From: Balneola vulgaris DSM 17893
GTDB taxonomy: Bacteria; Bacteroidota; Rhodothermia; Balneolales; Balneolaceae
Reading direction: 5' to 3'
NCBI RefSeq assembly: GCF_000375465.1
Contig: NZ_AQXH01000001.1
Span: 496,130-560,129 of the forward strand
Length of the DNA: 64,000 nucleotides
The translations under genes and the position numbers were made by a program. Below the pieces are notes generated by a model. That model did not search any database. It had not been told where the DNA came from and saw only the letters and a list, made by a program, of their open reading frames with translations. Position 1 is the first letter of the stretch. Each line of letters begins with the position of its first letter. Below are positions 36,481 to 46,229 of the stretch, piece after piece.

Positions 36481-36500
36481 AACTACCTTTTTAGGTAGTT
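36481..36500. repeat. Intercistronic palindrome between kinase and regulator
   Basis: AACTACCTTTTTAGGTAGTT forms an 8-bp stem with a TTTT loop, overlapping the last bases of the kinase gene. No T-run follows on the minus strand. The ACTACC/GGTAGT arms echo the motif upstream of the secreted genes, so it may be an operator or an mRNA hairpin. Confidence 0.55.
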
Positions 36501-38517
36501 ATTTATTGGGTATTACCACCTTTATATCTGTTCCTTGACCGATTTTTGTATCGATAATAAGTTCACCATTTAAACGGTCTGTTCGATATCGTAAATTTTT
36601 TAAACCATTCCCTTTTTTCATTTCTTCCTCACTCATACCAATGCCATTATCTGATACTTTCAGCACAAGTGAATTCCCCTCTTGGTACAAATCTATTTGA
36701 GCCTTTGTAGATTTAGCATGCCTCACAAGATTGGTAACTAACTCTTTATATACTAACCATAAATCTTGACGAAAAGTCAAATTCATATCTGAATCGAATT
36801 CTTCTTCTATATTGATTTCATATTCTAAGTTTTTGCTTTCAAATAGATCAGCTGCATACCGTTTACTTTTACTTACGAAATTAGTCCAATCATCATTTTC
36901 AGGGTTAATAGCCCATATAATATCGTTTATTTTATCTTTGGCATCGGTAGCACTCTGGTCGATACGTTGGAGGTATTTTACGCTTTGATCGTCTTCATTA
37001 AGATTAGATGATTGAGCATTATTCCTACGAATTGCCTCTGCAAAAAAGCTAATACTACTTAAGGTGGCACTTAGGTCGTCGTGTAAATCTCGAGCTATAT
37101 GGTTTCGTGTAGCCTCCACTCTAAGTTTAGTCTGCACCCTATTTTTGTTAACTATTAGCCAAGCAATCAAAATTAATAAAATAGTGATGCCTAATAGCCA
37201 CAATAAACGCGTGTTAAGCTTATCAATTTCTAAATTGGCTTCAGAGATTTGATCGTTTTTGTCACGCATTTGAAAGCGTACTTTATATAATTCTTCTTGA
37301 GAGATTCGCCCTCTAGTTTCTACTGCATTTAAATTATTGAAGGCAGTTTTTTCAATTCTATAGGCTTGTTGGTAGTTACCTAATGCTGCATAAGCCTCTG
37401 CCTTAGATTCCATAATTTCACCATAAATAGGAGTTGCAGGCATTCTATTGAGCAAAGCTTCTGCTTTGTTCGCTAGTTCGATTACTTCATTATACTGTTT
37501 GTTATCGAGAGCACTATTAATTTGAACTCTATAAAAATGGATTTTTGATGGTAGTTGGATTCTGGATAGGTCCATAGACTTCATTTCATCAATCAAGCTA
37601 TCTCTTTTCTGCATATCACCTGCTCCGTCATAAGCTTCAGCGAGCATTAGATTGGTTTGAAATCGATCAACGGGTACTAAATTAGGAAGCGATACTGCTT
37701 CTTCTAGATATCTGACACTTTCTTTAAAGTTACCTTGAACCTTTTCAAGATCGCCCATTGAACGCAGTAAAGCTGCTTTCATCATAGCTGGTAGATCTTT
37801 TTGAATACACTCAGAGAGGTATTCCTTAGCAAGCTCAAAGTCTTTATTCATCTTGAGTGCATTACTGATATTAAGCCTAATTTGACACACTCGAGTAAAG
37901 TCCGATTCTATCTCTAATATTTCTTGGTACCTATCTAAAGCTATTTCAACTACCCCCACGCGTATATATAAATTCGCCAAGCGATCTAACACTAACTTGT
38001 ATATAGATTCATCTATGTCTGTTGTTTCTGTGATTTCTTTGGCCTTTAAGTACGCTTCTTCTGCGGCTAGGTAGTCGTTTCGCCGAAATAGTTGTTGTCC
38101 TTTTCGTAGGTACATATTTACAACCATTTCATTCATGCCTAACTCTTCAAAATAGCTGGTAGCCCTTATAATGTATTTCAAAGATGAATCAGGATTAGGA
38201 CGTGACCAATGGTCAGCCTTTATGAGATTTGCATAGGCATTCTTTTTAGTATCTGATAACCCATCGATTTTCATTACTCGATCAATGATATTATCTGTTG
38301 AATCTGGGTATAGGTGTATAGAATTTCGAGCGAGCGCTACATAGAGTTTAAGTACTGAATCAGGATGTTGGGCATCCTGAATGTTTTTTAAGTCTGATTG
38401 ATAATCTTGTGGAGAGTATACCCTATAACTGTTATCACTTCGTACTGGGCCATTGGGTTGCCCGTAACATAACATACTCATTCCAACTAATAGTGCCCCT
38501 AAGATGATCCCCTTCAT
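36499..38517 (-). CDS. Sensor histidine kinase with TPR-type periplasmic domain
   Basis: A 672-aa kinase of the NarX/LytS-like (HisKA_3) group. A signal peptide (residues 3-19) is followed by about 400 residues of TPR-like helical repeats (for example LAEEAYLKAKEITE and LDRLANLYIRVGVVEIALDRYQEIL) outside the inner membrane. A membrane helix is at about 437-457. The phosphoacceptor helix is ARDLHDDLSATLSSISFF near 475, and the ATP-binding domain closes with DNGIGMSEEE and GNGLKNLRYR. The core is very similar to that of the kinase at 38742-41672, although the sensor parts are unrelated. The regulator at 35817 follows directly. Confidence 0.92.
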   Translation of the reverse strand: MKGIILGALLVGMSMLCYGQPNGPVRSDNSYRVYSPQDYQSDLKNIQDAQHPDSVLKLYVALARNSIHLYPDSTDNIIDRVMKIDGLSDTKKNAYANLIKADHWSRPNPDSSLKYIIRATSYFEELGMNEMVVNMYLRKGQQLFRRNDYLAAEEAYLKAKEITETTDIDESIYKLVLDRLANLYIRVGVVEIALDRYQEILEIESDFTRVCQIRLNISNALKMNKDFELAKEYLSECIQKDLPAMMKAALLRSMGDLEKVQGNFKESVRYLEEAVSLPNLVPVDRFQTNLMLAEAYDGAGDMQKRDSLIDEMKSMDLSRIQLPSKIHFYRVQINSALDNKQYNEVIELANKAEALLNRMPATPIYGEIMESKAEAYAALGNYQQAYRIEKTAFNNLNAVETRGRISQEELYKVRFQMRDKNDQISEANLEIDKLNTRLLWLLGITILLILIAWLIVNKNRVQTKLRVEATRNHIARDLHDDLSATLSSISFFAEAIRRNNAQSSNLNEDDQSVKYLQRIDQSATDAKDKINDIIWAINPENDDWTNFVSKSKRYAADLFESKNLEYEINIEEEFDSDMNLTFRQDLWLVYKELVTNLVRHAKSTKAQIDLYQEGNSLVLKVSDNGIGMSEEEMKKGNGLKNLRYRTDRLNGELIIDTKIGQGTDIKVVIPNK

Positions 38518-38623
38518 GCCGTCTTTTGAAATTTTTTTCGTCCTAAGCTTTAGGATATATAATCATTTTCAGAAATTCATCTGTAAAATTGCAAAAAAAT
38601 GAAGCCACTCTAAGGCATAAAAA

Positions 38624-38650
38624 AAACCTGGCTTTACTAAGGCCAGGTTT
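38624..38650 (-). terminator. Intrinsic terminator after the Reg_prop kinase
   Basis: AAACCTGGC (38624-38632) pairs with GCCAGGTTT (38642-38650) around 9 nt, and on the minus strand a T-run follows. It ends the 45326-38742 kinase-regulator-kinase transcript and separates it from the next kinase. Confidence 0.85.
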
Positions 38651-38741
38651 CGAAATGATAGATCATTTAGGACATACTCTCTTGACTAAAATCAACATAT
38701 CTATTCAGTCAACTAATGGCACTACCCGTTTATGCGGTCTT

Positions 38742-41672
38742 TTATTTGATAGGGATTTTTAATTGATAACTCACGCCTTCGTTTAACTGAGTTTGGAGTT
38801 TATACTCAGCGTCAATTTGCTCCAGCCTTTGTTTAATATTATTTAGCCCATGGCCTTCATGCACCTTCATGGGATCGAATCCCACGCCGTTGTCGGATAT
38901 ATAAACCAATAGATAGTTGCCTTTTAAGCTGATGCTAATATCGATTTTAGTGGCCGAAGAATGACGAATAGTGTTTGCAATAATCTCTTTATAAACGTTC
39001 CATAGTTGAGACTTCACCTCCAAGGTGGGGCGACCTTCAGGCACCTGATTTAGTTCGATACTATATTCAATATCTGATACCTCTAAGATGTCGGAAGCGT
39101 ATCGCTTAAACTTGGTGAGTAATGAGTTCCAATCGTCGTTCTCTGGTGATATAGCCCATATTATATCATTGATCTTTTCTTTGGCTTCAATGGCACTTTT
39201 ATTGATGAGCTTTAAAAACTTTCCCGAATCAGCTCGACCTTTTGTTCGTTTAGCTGCTTCTGTAAAGAAACTTATACTACTTAAAGTTGCACTTAGATCA
39301 TCATGAAGGTCTCTTGCTATTCGAGAACGTGTCTTTTCTTCTTTTAGAAGATAAAAAAGACGGTATCTCATCAACCCATAAACCACTAGAACACTGAGTA
39401 TGGCTATCATTGTGAGCACATACCATCGTTTCCAAAATGGAGCTACAATGCTGAAGGCAACTACTTCAGACGGAACACTCCAATCCTCGCCAGTGTAAGA
39501 AGCGCGTATCTGAAATTGGTAGTAATTTGGGTTTAATCCTGAAAAGTTCACCGATCGCGTATTCCCGATATCTATCCAATTATCGGACACTCCCCTCAAT
39601 CGATATTGAAATTGTTGTCGTTCAGGGTCGAAATAGTTCAAGTATGTGAAATTTATAGTAACAAAATTCTGCTGAGGCTTAAGGCGAAGTTCACCACCAT
39701 TCACTTCTTTTAAATACTCCACTCCTTCGATCTGAATACCATTAATTACTGTGTTACCGCTGGTAGGGGCATCATACACTTGTGAAGGATCGAAAGCATT
39801 GAAACCATTAACACCCCCAAAATACATGGTGCCAGCCTTAGATTTGAAGTATGCTCCCCCATTAAACTCTGTGCTTTGTATGCCATCGGATAATCCATAG
39901 TTAAGGAACTTTTTCTCGCTATGACTAAATGCACTTAAGCCAAAATTTGTACTGAGCCAAATATCCTTTTCATTATGAATAAGCATTCCATAAATCACGT
40001 TACTTGGCAAGCCATTTTGGGTAAAGAAGGAATCAATAACTTTATAAGAAGTATCTAGTTTGTATAGCCCGTTATATGTTCCCACCCAATAATTCCCATG
40101 CATACACTTGGTTACACTCAATACTCGATTTGACAGAATATGATGATCTTCATCTTCGTCATTGTTGAGTTCTATGACTTCCCCATCTTCGGTAAACACC
40201 TGTAAGCCATGCAAATAGGTTCCCATTAATAAATCTCCATTACGAGAGCCATGCAGCGCCAATACCCTTTGAGTATTTGAACGATCCTTAGTATTGAATC
40301 GATTGGGCAATGATTGAGTTACTTTATCACCAATAATGGTATTCACTCCGATATAAGTACCCACTATCAGCTCCCCTTTTGAAGTTTCATATAAAGAGAG
40401 AATGCTATCATCACTTAAGCCTCGAATTCGTTGTTTGGCTTGAAGCTTATCAATGTCTGGAATTCTATATAACCCATCTCCATCCGTTCCTATCCAAAGG
40501 GTGCCTGATGCGCTCTTTTTAATAACAACTATAGGTGAGTTATTAAAACCAGGAATTTGATAGAACATCCGTCCTTTCTTATTCCATCTATAAAGGCCGG
40601 CATCTTCGGTTCCGATGAGCATCGATTCCTCATCAAGTTCTTCAAAAGATAATATGACTTTCCCTTTCAGCCCTTCTTGATTAAAGGTGGTATAATGCTG
40701 AAACTGATACCTCAAAGGGTGATAACTGCCAAAACCAGAGGTATTACTGCCAACCCATACTACGCCCTCGTTATCGCTATATACAGTTCGAATTGAGTTC
40801 TCTGATATACTTTTGGGGTCTTCAATTTTGGCACGAAGTGTTGAAAACAATACCCTTTTGTCATTGTATAAAAATATTCCTGATCGTTCTGTAGCTATCC
40901 AAATTCGATTCTGTTTGTCGATGGTTATATCGCGAATACTGGTATTGGATAATTGCCTATCAAAGGCTTTAAACTGACTGCCATTTTTTTCCAGAATGAA
41001 GATCCCTTGACTGCTGCTACCCACCAATAATTGGTCGTTATGTAATGCTAAACTTGTAACTCGAATACGGTTTAAAAAGCGCTCTGAATTACCCGCTTGC
41101 TGAATTATCACCCCTTGTTCTGAAGCTATAATTACTTGAGTTGGGGTAACTAATACATCCCAAACTGGAGATTGAGTGACATAAATATGTTCCAGTTTTT
41201 GCTGGTTGATATCGTAGCTAAATACCCCTGATTCTCGAGTACTAAAATAGAGCTTCCCCTGGAAGTACTGCATAGAAAGAATGGACCACTCGGGATTACA
41301 TACACGCTTTCCAATAATGGAACACAGGTTGGTAAATTCTTCTTTTTCGGGATTGAAACGATCTATACTACCACCATCGGTTCCCACCCAAATAATCCCA
41401 TCTTGATCTTGTACCAAGGTGCGAACACTTCTATGGCTTAGTGACGTTGGGCTTGAATCAGGGTAGTACTTTTTAAAGCTATGAGCGTCAAATCGATTTA
41501 AGCCATCTCTGGTGCCGATCCAAATGTACCCTAAATCATCTTTTAGAAATGTATATACAGTGGATTGCGACAGTCCATCTTCTAAGGAGTAGTTATTGAA
41601 CTGTATATTTATAGGCTGTGCATAGCTTATAAGCCCCGGAAAAGTAAATAATACTATGAAGAGTAAACGCAC
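38742..41672 (-). CDS. Reg_prop/Y_Y_Y sensor histidine kinase
   Basis: A 976-aa membrane kinase resembling hybrid polysaccharide sensors but without a fused regulator domain. After a signal peptide, about 14 Reg_prop strands build two propellers (for example GLSQSTVYTFLKDDLGYIWIG, DGIIWVGTDGGSIDRFNP). A Y_Y_Y domain lies at about 660-735 (FQYRLRGVSDNWIDIG). The membrane helix is at about 747-766, the HisKA_3 helix (ARDLHDDLSATLSSISFFTEA) near 790 and the ATPase domain at 860-976 (DNGVGFDPMKVHEGHGLNNI). It follows the regulator at 41739 by 66 nt and precedes a terminator. Confidence 0.93.
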   Translation of the reverse strand: MRLLFIVLFTFPGLISYAQPINIQFNNYSLEDGLSQSTVYTFLKDDLGYIWIGTRDGLNRFDAHSFKKYYPDSSPTSLSHRSVRTLVQDQDGIIWVGTDGGSIDRFNPEKEEFTNLCSIIGKRVCNPEWSILSMQYFQGKLYFSTRESGVFSYDINQQKLEHIYVTQSPVWDVLVTPTQVIIASEQGVIIQQAGNSERFLNRIRVTSLALHNDQLLVGSSSQGIFILEKNGSQFKAFDRQLSNTSIRDITIDKQNRIWIATERSGIFLYNDKRVLFSTLRAKIEDPKSISENSIRTVYSDNEGVVWVGSNTSGFGSYHPLRYQFQHYTTFNQEGLKGKVILSFEELDEESMLIGTEDAGLYRWNKKGRMFYQIPGFNNSPIVVIKKSASGTLWIGTDGDGLYRIPDIDKLQAKQRIRGLSDDSILSLYETSKGELIVGTYIGVNTIIGDKVTQSLPNRFNTKDRSNTQRVLALHGSRNGDLLMGTYLHGLQVFTEDGEVIELNNDEDEDHHILSNRVLSVTKCMHGNYWVGTYNGLYKLDTSYKVIDSFFTQNGLPSNVIYGMLIHNEKDIWLSTNFGLSAFSHSEKKFLNYGLSDGIQSTEFNGGAYFKSKAGTMYFGGVNGFNAFDPSQVYDAPTSGNTVINGIQIEGVEYLKEVNGGELRLKPQQNFVTINFTYLNYFDPERQQFQYRLRGVSDNWIDIGNTRSVNFSGLNPNYYQFQIRASYTGEDWSVPSEVVAFSIVAPFWKRWYVLTMIAILSVLVVYGLMRYRLFYLLKEEKTRSRIARDLHDDLSATLSSISFFTEAAKRTKGRADSGKFLKLINKSAIEAKEKINDIIWAISPENDDWNSLLTKFKRYASDILEVSDIEYSIELNQVPEGRPTLEVKSQLWNVYKEIIANTIRHSSATKIDISISLKGNYLLVYISDNGVGFDPMKVHEGHGLNNIKQRLEQIDAEYKLQTQLNEGVSYQLKIPIK

Positions 41673-41738
41673 GTAGATGAGAGATGAATTGCACTGTCCT
41701 AGGGGGCAATGTACATAAAAAGTGCAAATTTGAAAGCC

Positions 41739-42401
41739 TTATTCTTTGTCTGAATCAAGGTTTATCAGATTTCGATTCATCCCTTTGCTTATAGCTTCCG
41801 ACCTTGAGTGTACTTCTAGTTTCCGGTAGATCTTTCTGATATGATGCCGTACTCCATCGGTTGATAAGAATATTTTTTTACCTATTTCGGCATAAGAACG
41901 ACCAGTAGCCAGCTCATTCAATATCTGAAGTTCACGTTCGGTTAGTTGTTCTTCATCCGGATTTGTAATGGCATGAAAGGTACCAATTACCTTCCTTGCT
42001 ATGTTGGGAGTCATGGGTGCCCCACCAGTATGTGCGTCTCTCAGTGCTTCTACTAATTTTTCTGGGGATGTCTTTTTAACCATATACCCCATCGCACCTG
42101 CTTTCAATGCTTGAAAGATATTATCGTCATCATCATGTATGGTAGCCATTATGATTGTTGGATCGATATCTAATTTCATGATATGCTTTACCCCTTCAAT
42201 ACCCGACATACCGGGCAAATCGATATCCATGATAATGATATCTGTTTGTTTCAGTTCTTTGCTTTTTAAAGCATCCTCAACGCTTTCGAAGCAAGCAAGT
42301 ACACACATATCATTTTCCATATCAATGAAGGTTTGCCAACCTTCACGTACGTATGGATTGTCTTCTATTATTACTATTCGTATCAAATGATTCATATTCA
42401 T
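41739..42401 (-). CDS. NarL/LuxR-type response regulator between two kinases
   Basis: A 220-aa regulator with receiver (IIEDNPYVREGW; phosphoacceptor Asp in IIIMDIDLPGMSG; Lys in MVKKTSPEKL) and LuxR output domain (LTERELQILNELATGRSYAEIG). It is flanked by a propeller kinase on each side (42462-45326 upstream, 38742-41672 downstream) and probably serves both. The 60-nt and 66-nt spacers contain no terminator, so the three genes look cotranscribed. Confidence 0.93.
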   Translation of the reverse strand: MNMNHLIRIVIIEDNPYVREGWQTFIDMENDMCVLACFESVEDALKSKELKQTDIIIMDIDLPGMSGIEGVKHIMKLDIDPTIIMATIHDDDDNIFQALKAGAMGYMVKKTSPEKLVEALRDAHTGGAPMTPNIARKVIGTFHAITNPDEEQLTERELQILNELATGRSYAEIGKKIFLSTDGVRHHIRKIYRKLEVHSRSEAISKGMNRNLINLDSDKE

Positions 42402-42461
42402 TTATAATCAACTACAAGCTAAGGAAGCACATCGCCATTAACTCTACATAACAATGTGGTA

Positions 42462-45326
42462 TTAAGGGTATAGTCGAACTTCGATTTCCCACTTAGTACC
42501 TTTATTCAATTCACTCTCTAACTTTATTTTACCTTTACAACGAAGTACTCTTTGTTTGATATTTAAAAGCCCATTACCGCGTTCAATCTCGTTCTCATCA
42601 AAACCAATTCCGTTATCTCTAATAAAGATTTTCAGTGTATCTAATTCAATATTGAATGCAATTTGCACATAGCTCGCTTTTGCATGACGTACAATATTTG
42701 TAATGATTTCTTTATAAACGAGCCACAAATTCTGACGTGTGTTCATAGGCAACTTACCATGAATTATGGAATCCATATCTAAGTCGAATTCTATTTCGTT
42801 AGCCCCTAGTAGGTCGGAGGCATACCTTCTACACTTCGCCACAAAACTTTCCCAGTCATCGTGTTCAGGATTGATTGCCCACACTATATCTGAAATTTTT
42901 TCTTTGGCTTCTCCTGCACTTTTTTCAATAAGTTGAACAAATCTTTTCTTCTTCTCTTCGTCTTCAAAACGATTAATAGCCCGGGCAAAATTACTGATAC
43001 CAATAAGGGTTCCACTTAAGTCATCATGTAAATCATCCGCAATGCGGTTTCGGATGTTTTGCACCTTCAGTATCTGCTGAACTCGGATACGATAGATCAA
43101 ATAGAGTATCAACCCTATCAACAGAGCATATGCTGTATAGGCCCACCAAGTTCGATACCAAGGTGGAAGCACTTTAATCTGTAATGCAGCTATATCCCCT
43201 TCAATGTTGTATACATTTTTCGATTTCACCCTAAAGGTATAGTTGCCCTCAGGAATATTGGTATAATCCTTTTGCTGTTCCTTATTCCATATACTCCAAT
43301 TGGCATCGAATCCTTCTAATTTATAACTGAAGGTATTTTCAGTGTTGTTTACAAAACTGGTAGATGTGAAGTTGAACCGTAGCTCGTTTTCAGAATAATC
43401 TAATATGAATGGTTGATTGCTCGGAGTTCCAAATCCGCCATATAGCAAAGAATCGCCTGAGGCATAAAAATTGGTAATTAATGTTTTAGAGCGGACCTCA
43501 TTGAACCAGTTTACATTCGGTAAGTGATACAACCCTTCAATGCCTCCAAACCAAACGCCTGATTCATCACATGCGATATCAAAGATGGATTCCTGTTCTC
43601 CAATTTGAGTGTAGGGATCGCTTACCACTTCATAAACACCGCCCACTTTGATTACGCGTTTTACTTTCTTGTTATTAACTACCCAGAATTCATACGCTGA
43701 ACATTCTTTTATATAAAAAACCTGCTTTGATATAAGTTCTTCATCCACTTCTTTGAAGTTACTGGCAAGTTCAAAAACCCCCTTTTCATTTAATTGATAT
43801 AAGCCGGAGCTCCCCTCTTCTACATCTACCCCGATCATGACCTGCTTGTCTACAATTTCTAAAGTGTTTACAAACACTCGTTCGTTGCTATTCACAGCAA
43901 TGGGCACCTTCTTCAAGGTTGAGTCGCTATACACAAATACTCCATCTTTGCGATCTAATAGATAGTATTTATTCTGAAAATAAGCCCCATCAACCCATTC
44001 TGCATTTTGAATGTCTGAGTTTATCGGATGTTCTAGAAAACGAGTGCCGGTGTATTCTATAATCCGACCGGGGGTTAAGAAGTGTATACTTTCACTTTCA
44101 TTCACCTCTTCAAAAATTTGAATTACGGCTTCGTCATCAAAAATAGCTTCCTGTTTCTGCCTCCCATTCATAATACCGATGCCTTCACTTCCTATATACC
44201 AAGCGGTAGTACCATCACTTTGGACATGATTAACGCTTTTTAGTGCGCTAAAGGATTGTTGTTCTGAAGAATCCCTATACAAAACACCATTTCTTGTTTT
44301 AGCATATTGATGAATCCCATTAATAGTAAAGGCTGAAATGGGTTCTTTAATACCATGTTCACTCCCATATTTGAAGGCATCGCCATTTAGTAATAACTTT
44401 TGAATTCCATCCCCTAAGCCGATCCAGAGTACTGATTCTTCATCTAAATACAGGGTGTTCACACGATTGGTAGCCAATCCATTCGACTCATTAAAAACCG
44501 AATGGGTCGTTAAATCATGATCTAAGAAAATCACCCCTTTATTCCGAGTAGCAATAGCTAACAGATTGTCAGAAATGCTAATGGCATCCCAAACCTGAGT
44601 ATCACTATCTAAATCTGTGTCTATATTTTTGACGGTATGATCATCTAGAAAAAACGAGTCGCCATTATAGCTAAACAGAAATGCTTGAGTGGAATTTATT
44701 ACAGCACTTGCCAGAATGGGTGTATTGGCTAATTGATCACTTCCACTAATTTGAATGGCATCACTACCATCATATGCCCAAAGGCCATCTGGAGTACTTA
44801 AAATCAATTCATCACCTACTTTAAAGGAAGTAATTACATATGAATTAATCTCATCAATCTTGATTAGCTGATCGTTTTGTAGTGCATATAATCCACCAGA
44901 ACCCGTTAGATACACCTGCTTCTTCAAACGATGAATCTTAGTAAATACTAGCGACTGCTCCCCCGCATTAGTTGATGTATTAAGGGAAGTATAAATAGGA
45001 TTGTTAGTAGAATCAGAAACGAGGTAACCCGTTCCATTTTGCCCCGTTACCAACAGCGTATCTGCTGATATCTCAAGAATATCTAAACCCCTGCCCTTTT
45101 CTTCGATATGAATGGGGATCCAGTTGATCCCATCATGAATCACAACACCTGTTGTACTAGCAAAATACATCAACCCATTCGATCCCTGGTAGATGTCCCA
45201 GATATTACTTCCAGTTCGAGCCTGCTTAGGGGCATAATAATTGGTAAAAGAATACCCCTGGCTCCATACACTTTGTGTACATAGTAACCCAAGAACTGTA
45301 AGAAGTAGAATTCGAAACGATTTCAC
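42462..45326 (-). CDS. Propeller/Y_Y_Y sensor histidine kinase
   Basis: A 954-aa kinase. The signal peptide (FRILLLTVLGLLCTQSVWSQ) precedes a large beta-propeller sensor of diverged Reg_prop units (for example LWIGLGDGIQKLL, VWFGGIEGLYHLP), then a Y_Y_Y domain at about 640-705 (FSYKLEGFDANWSIWN). The membrane helix is at about 725-745. The HisKA_3 helix is ADDLHDDLSGTLIGISNFARA near 765 and the ATPase has RDNGIGFDENEIERGNGLLNI. It is the first gene of the kinase-regulator-kinase run and is less similar to the other two kinases than they are to each other. Confidence 0.92.
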   Translation of the reverse strand: MKSFRILLLTVLGLLCTQSVWSQGYSFTNYYAPKQARTGSNIWDIYQGSNGLMYFASTTGVVIHDGINWIPIHIEEKGRGLDILEISADTLLVTGQNGTGYLVSDSTNNPIYTSLNTSTNAGEQSLVFTKIHRLKKQVYLTGSGGLYALQNDQLIKIDEINSYVITSFKVGDELILSTPDGLWAYDGSDAIQISGSDQLANTPILASAVINSTQAFLFSYNGDSFFLDDHTVKNIDTDLDSDTQVWDAISISDNLLAIATRNKGVIFLDHDLTTHSVFNESNGLATNRVNTLYLDEESVLWIGLGDGIQKLLLNGDAFKYGSEHGIKEPISAFTINGIHQYAKTRNGVLYRDSSEQQSFSALKSVNHVQSDGTTAWYIGSEGIGIMNGRQKQEAIFDDEAVIQIFEEVNESESIHFLTPGRIIEYTGTRFLEHPINSDIQNAEWVDGAYFQNKYYLLDRKDGVFVYSDSTLKKVPIAVNSNERVFVNTLEIVDKQVMIGVDVEEGSSGLYQLNEKGVFELASNFKEVDEELISKQVFYIKECSAYEFWVVNNKKVKRVIKVGGVYEVVSDPYTQIGEQESIFDIACDESGVWFGGIEGLYHLPNVNWFNEVRSKTLITNFYASGDSLLYGGFGTPSNQPFILDYSENELRFNFTSTSFVNNTENTFSYKLEGFDANWSIWNKEQQKDYTNIPEGNYTFRVKSKNVYNIEGDIAALQIKVLPPWYRTWWAYTAYALLIGLILYLIYRIRVQQILKVQNIRNRIADDLHDDLSGTLIGISNFARAINRFEDEEKKKRFVQLIEKSAGEAKEKISDIVWAINPEHDDWESFVAKCRRYASDLLGANEIEFDLDMDSIIHGKLPMNTRQNLWLVYKEIITNIVRHAKASYVQIAFNIELDTLKIFIRDNGIGFDENEIERGNGLLNIKQRVLRCKGKIKLESELNKGTKWEIEVRLYP

Positions 45327-45411
45327 TTATTCATGATTTGTCATCAATTAGTGTCAATAAATAACGAATTCTATGATTAATCCAACTTTAGACTTAATTC
45401 TAATTATGAGC

Positions 45412-46086
45412 CTAGGTTTGGCACTCCCAAGGTTTGGCAGGGTTTGGATCACATAGATGAGAATCAATGTGGTAAATGATGAGGTTTTTCATTTTTTCCG
45501 CAAACTCTTTCTCATCTTCTTTATGGGGGTGATCATGCTTCTTCTTAGGAATTTTCTTGATGATTGGCACGTCGATAACATAATGATTCCCTTTACGCAC
45601 ACCTTTGAATACGCATAAGTCGTTCGCAGGGTCATAACCCGGATAGTTGTAGCACTGCATTTTATCTATAAAATTTTGGAATTCTTTTCCTGGGTAATAA
45701 ATAGGATATAATGTCTCCCCTTTAGGGTCAGTTGCTAAGTCAGCAATATCGAATTTCATTCGAATTTTAAAGTCTTTCTTATTCCTAACTTTATAGGCTT
45801 TAATGTTCTTTTTGGCTTGATACAGGGAATCTTTTTCAAGTCTACCAATACCCTCTCTTTTTTCGCATTTCCTTGAGTTTATGGGCGTGCAGCCTTGTTT
45901 TTTATCCACTCTAAACACTTTCACTTTGGCGTTAGATGAATTTTTTATCACATCTACACTGTCTTCATGTATGGTAAGTTCAAAAACATTGTTGGGTAAA
46001 TTTATACTAGTTGCTTCACTTTCCATATTCACAACAATACCCAGAATCCCCATCATTAGGGCTATACTTACAACCAGCAGTTTCAT
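45412..46086 (-). CDS. Small secreted cysteine-containing protein of unknown function
   Basis: A 224-aa protein with a signal peptide (LLVVSIALMMGILGIVV) and no family that I recognise. The mature part is lysine-rich with cysteines in GCTPINSRKCEK, MQCYNYPGYDPANDLCVF and at the end, HLCDPNPAKPWECQT; six in all suggest disulphides. The upstream region holds GATACTACC and TTTACACTAC words shared with the VWA protein gene. It stands alone between the kinase block and a terminator. Confidence 0.7.
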   Translation of the reverse strand: MKLLVVSIALMMGILGIVVNMESEATSINLPNNVFELTIHEDSVDVIKNSSNAKVKVFRVDKKQGCTPINSRKCEKREGIGRLEKDSLYQAKKNIKAYKVRNKKDFKIRMKFDIADLATDPKGETLYPIYYPGKEFQNFIDKMQCYNYPGYDPANDLCVFKGVRKGNHYVIDVPIIKKIPKKKHDHPHKEDEKEFAEKMKNLIIYHIDSHLCDPNPAKPWECQT

Positions 46087-46112
46087 AATAATCTCCGATA
46101 TAATTACGGTTT

Positions 46113-46157
46113 GATACTACCCTTGCAGTATAATTAATCCCTATTACTTTACACTAC
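46113..46157. promoter_or_regulatory. Shared upstream motif, copy 2
   Basis: GATACTACC at 46113-46121 and TTTACACTAC at 46148-46157, both on the plus strand, 27-71 bp upstream of the 45412-46086 gene. The same two words occur before the VWA gene with different spacing and in the opposite orientation relative to the gene. Confidence 0.4.
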
Positions 46158-46176
46158 CCGAATATGTAGTATAAAA

Positions 46177-46209
46177 AAAGCCCTGCTATCCATACGACAA
46201 CAGGGCTTT
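46177..46209 (-). terminator. Intrinsic terminator of the OmpA-to-lipoprotein operon
   Basis: AAAGCCCTG (46177-46185) pairs with CAGGGCTTT (46201-46209); on the minus strand a T-run follows. It lies 21 nt past the lipoprotein stop codon and ends the long surface-protein operon. Confidence 0.85.
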
Positions 46210-46229
46210 AAAATTCTTACTGAGTAGAA

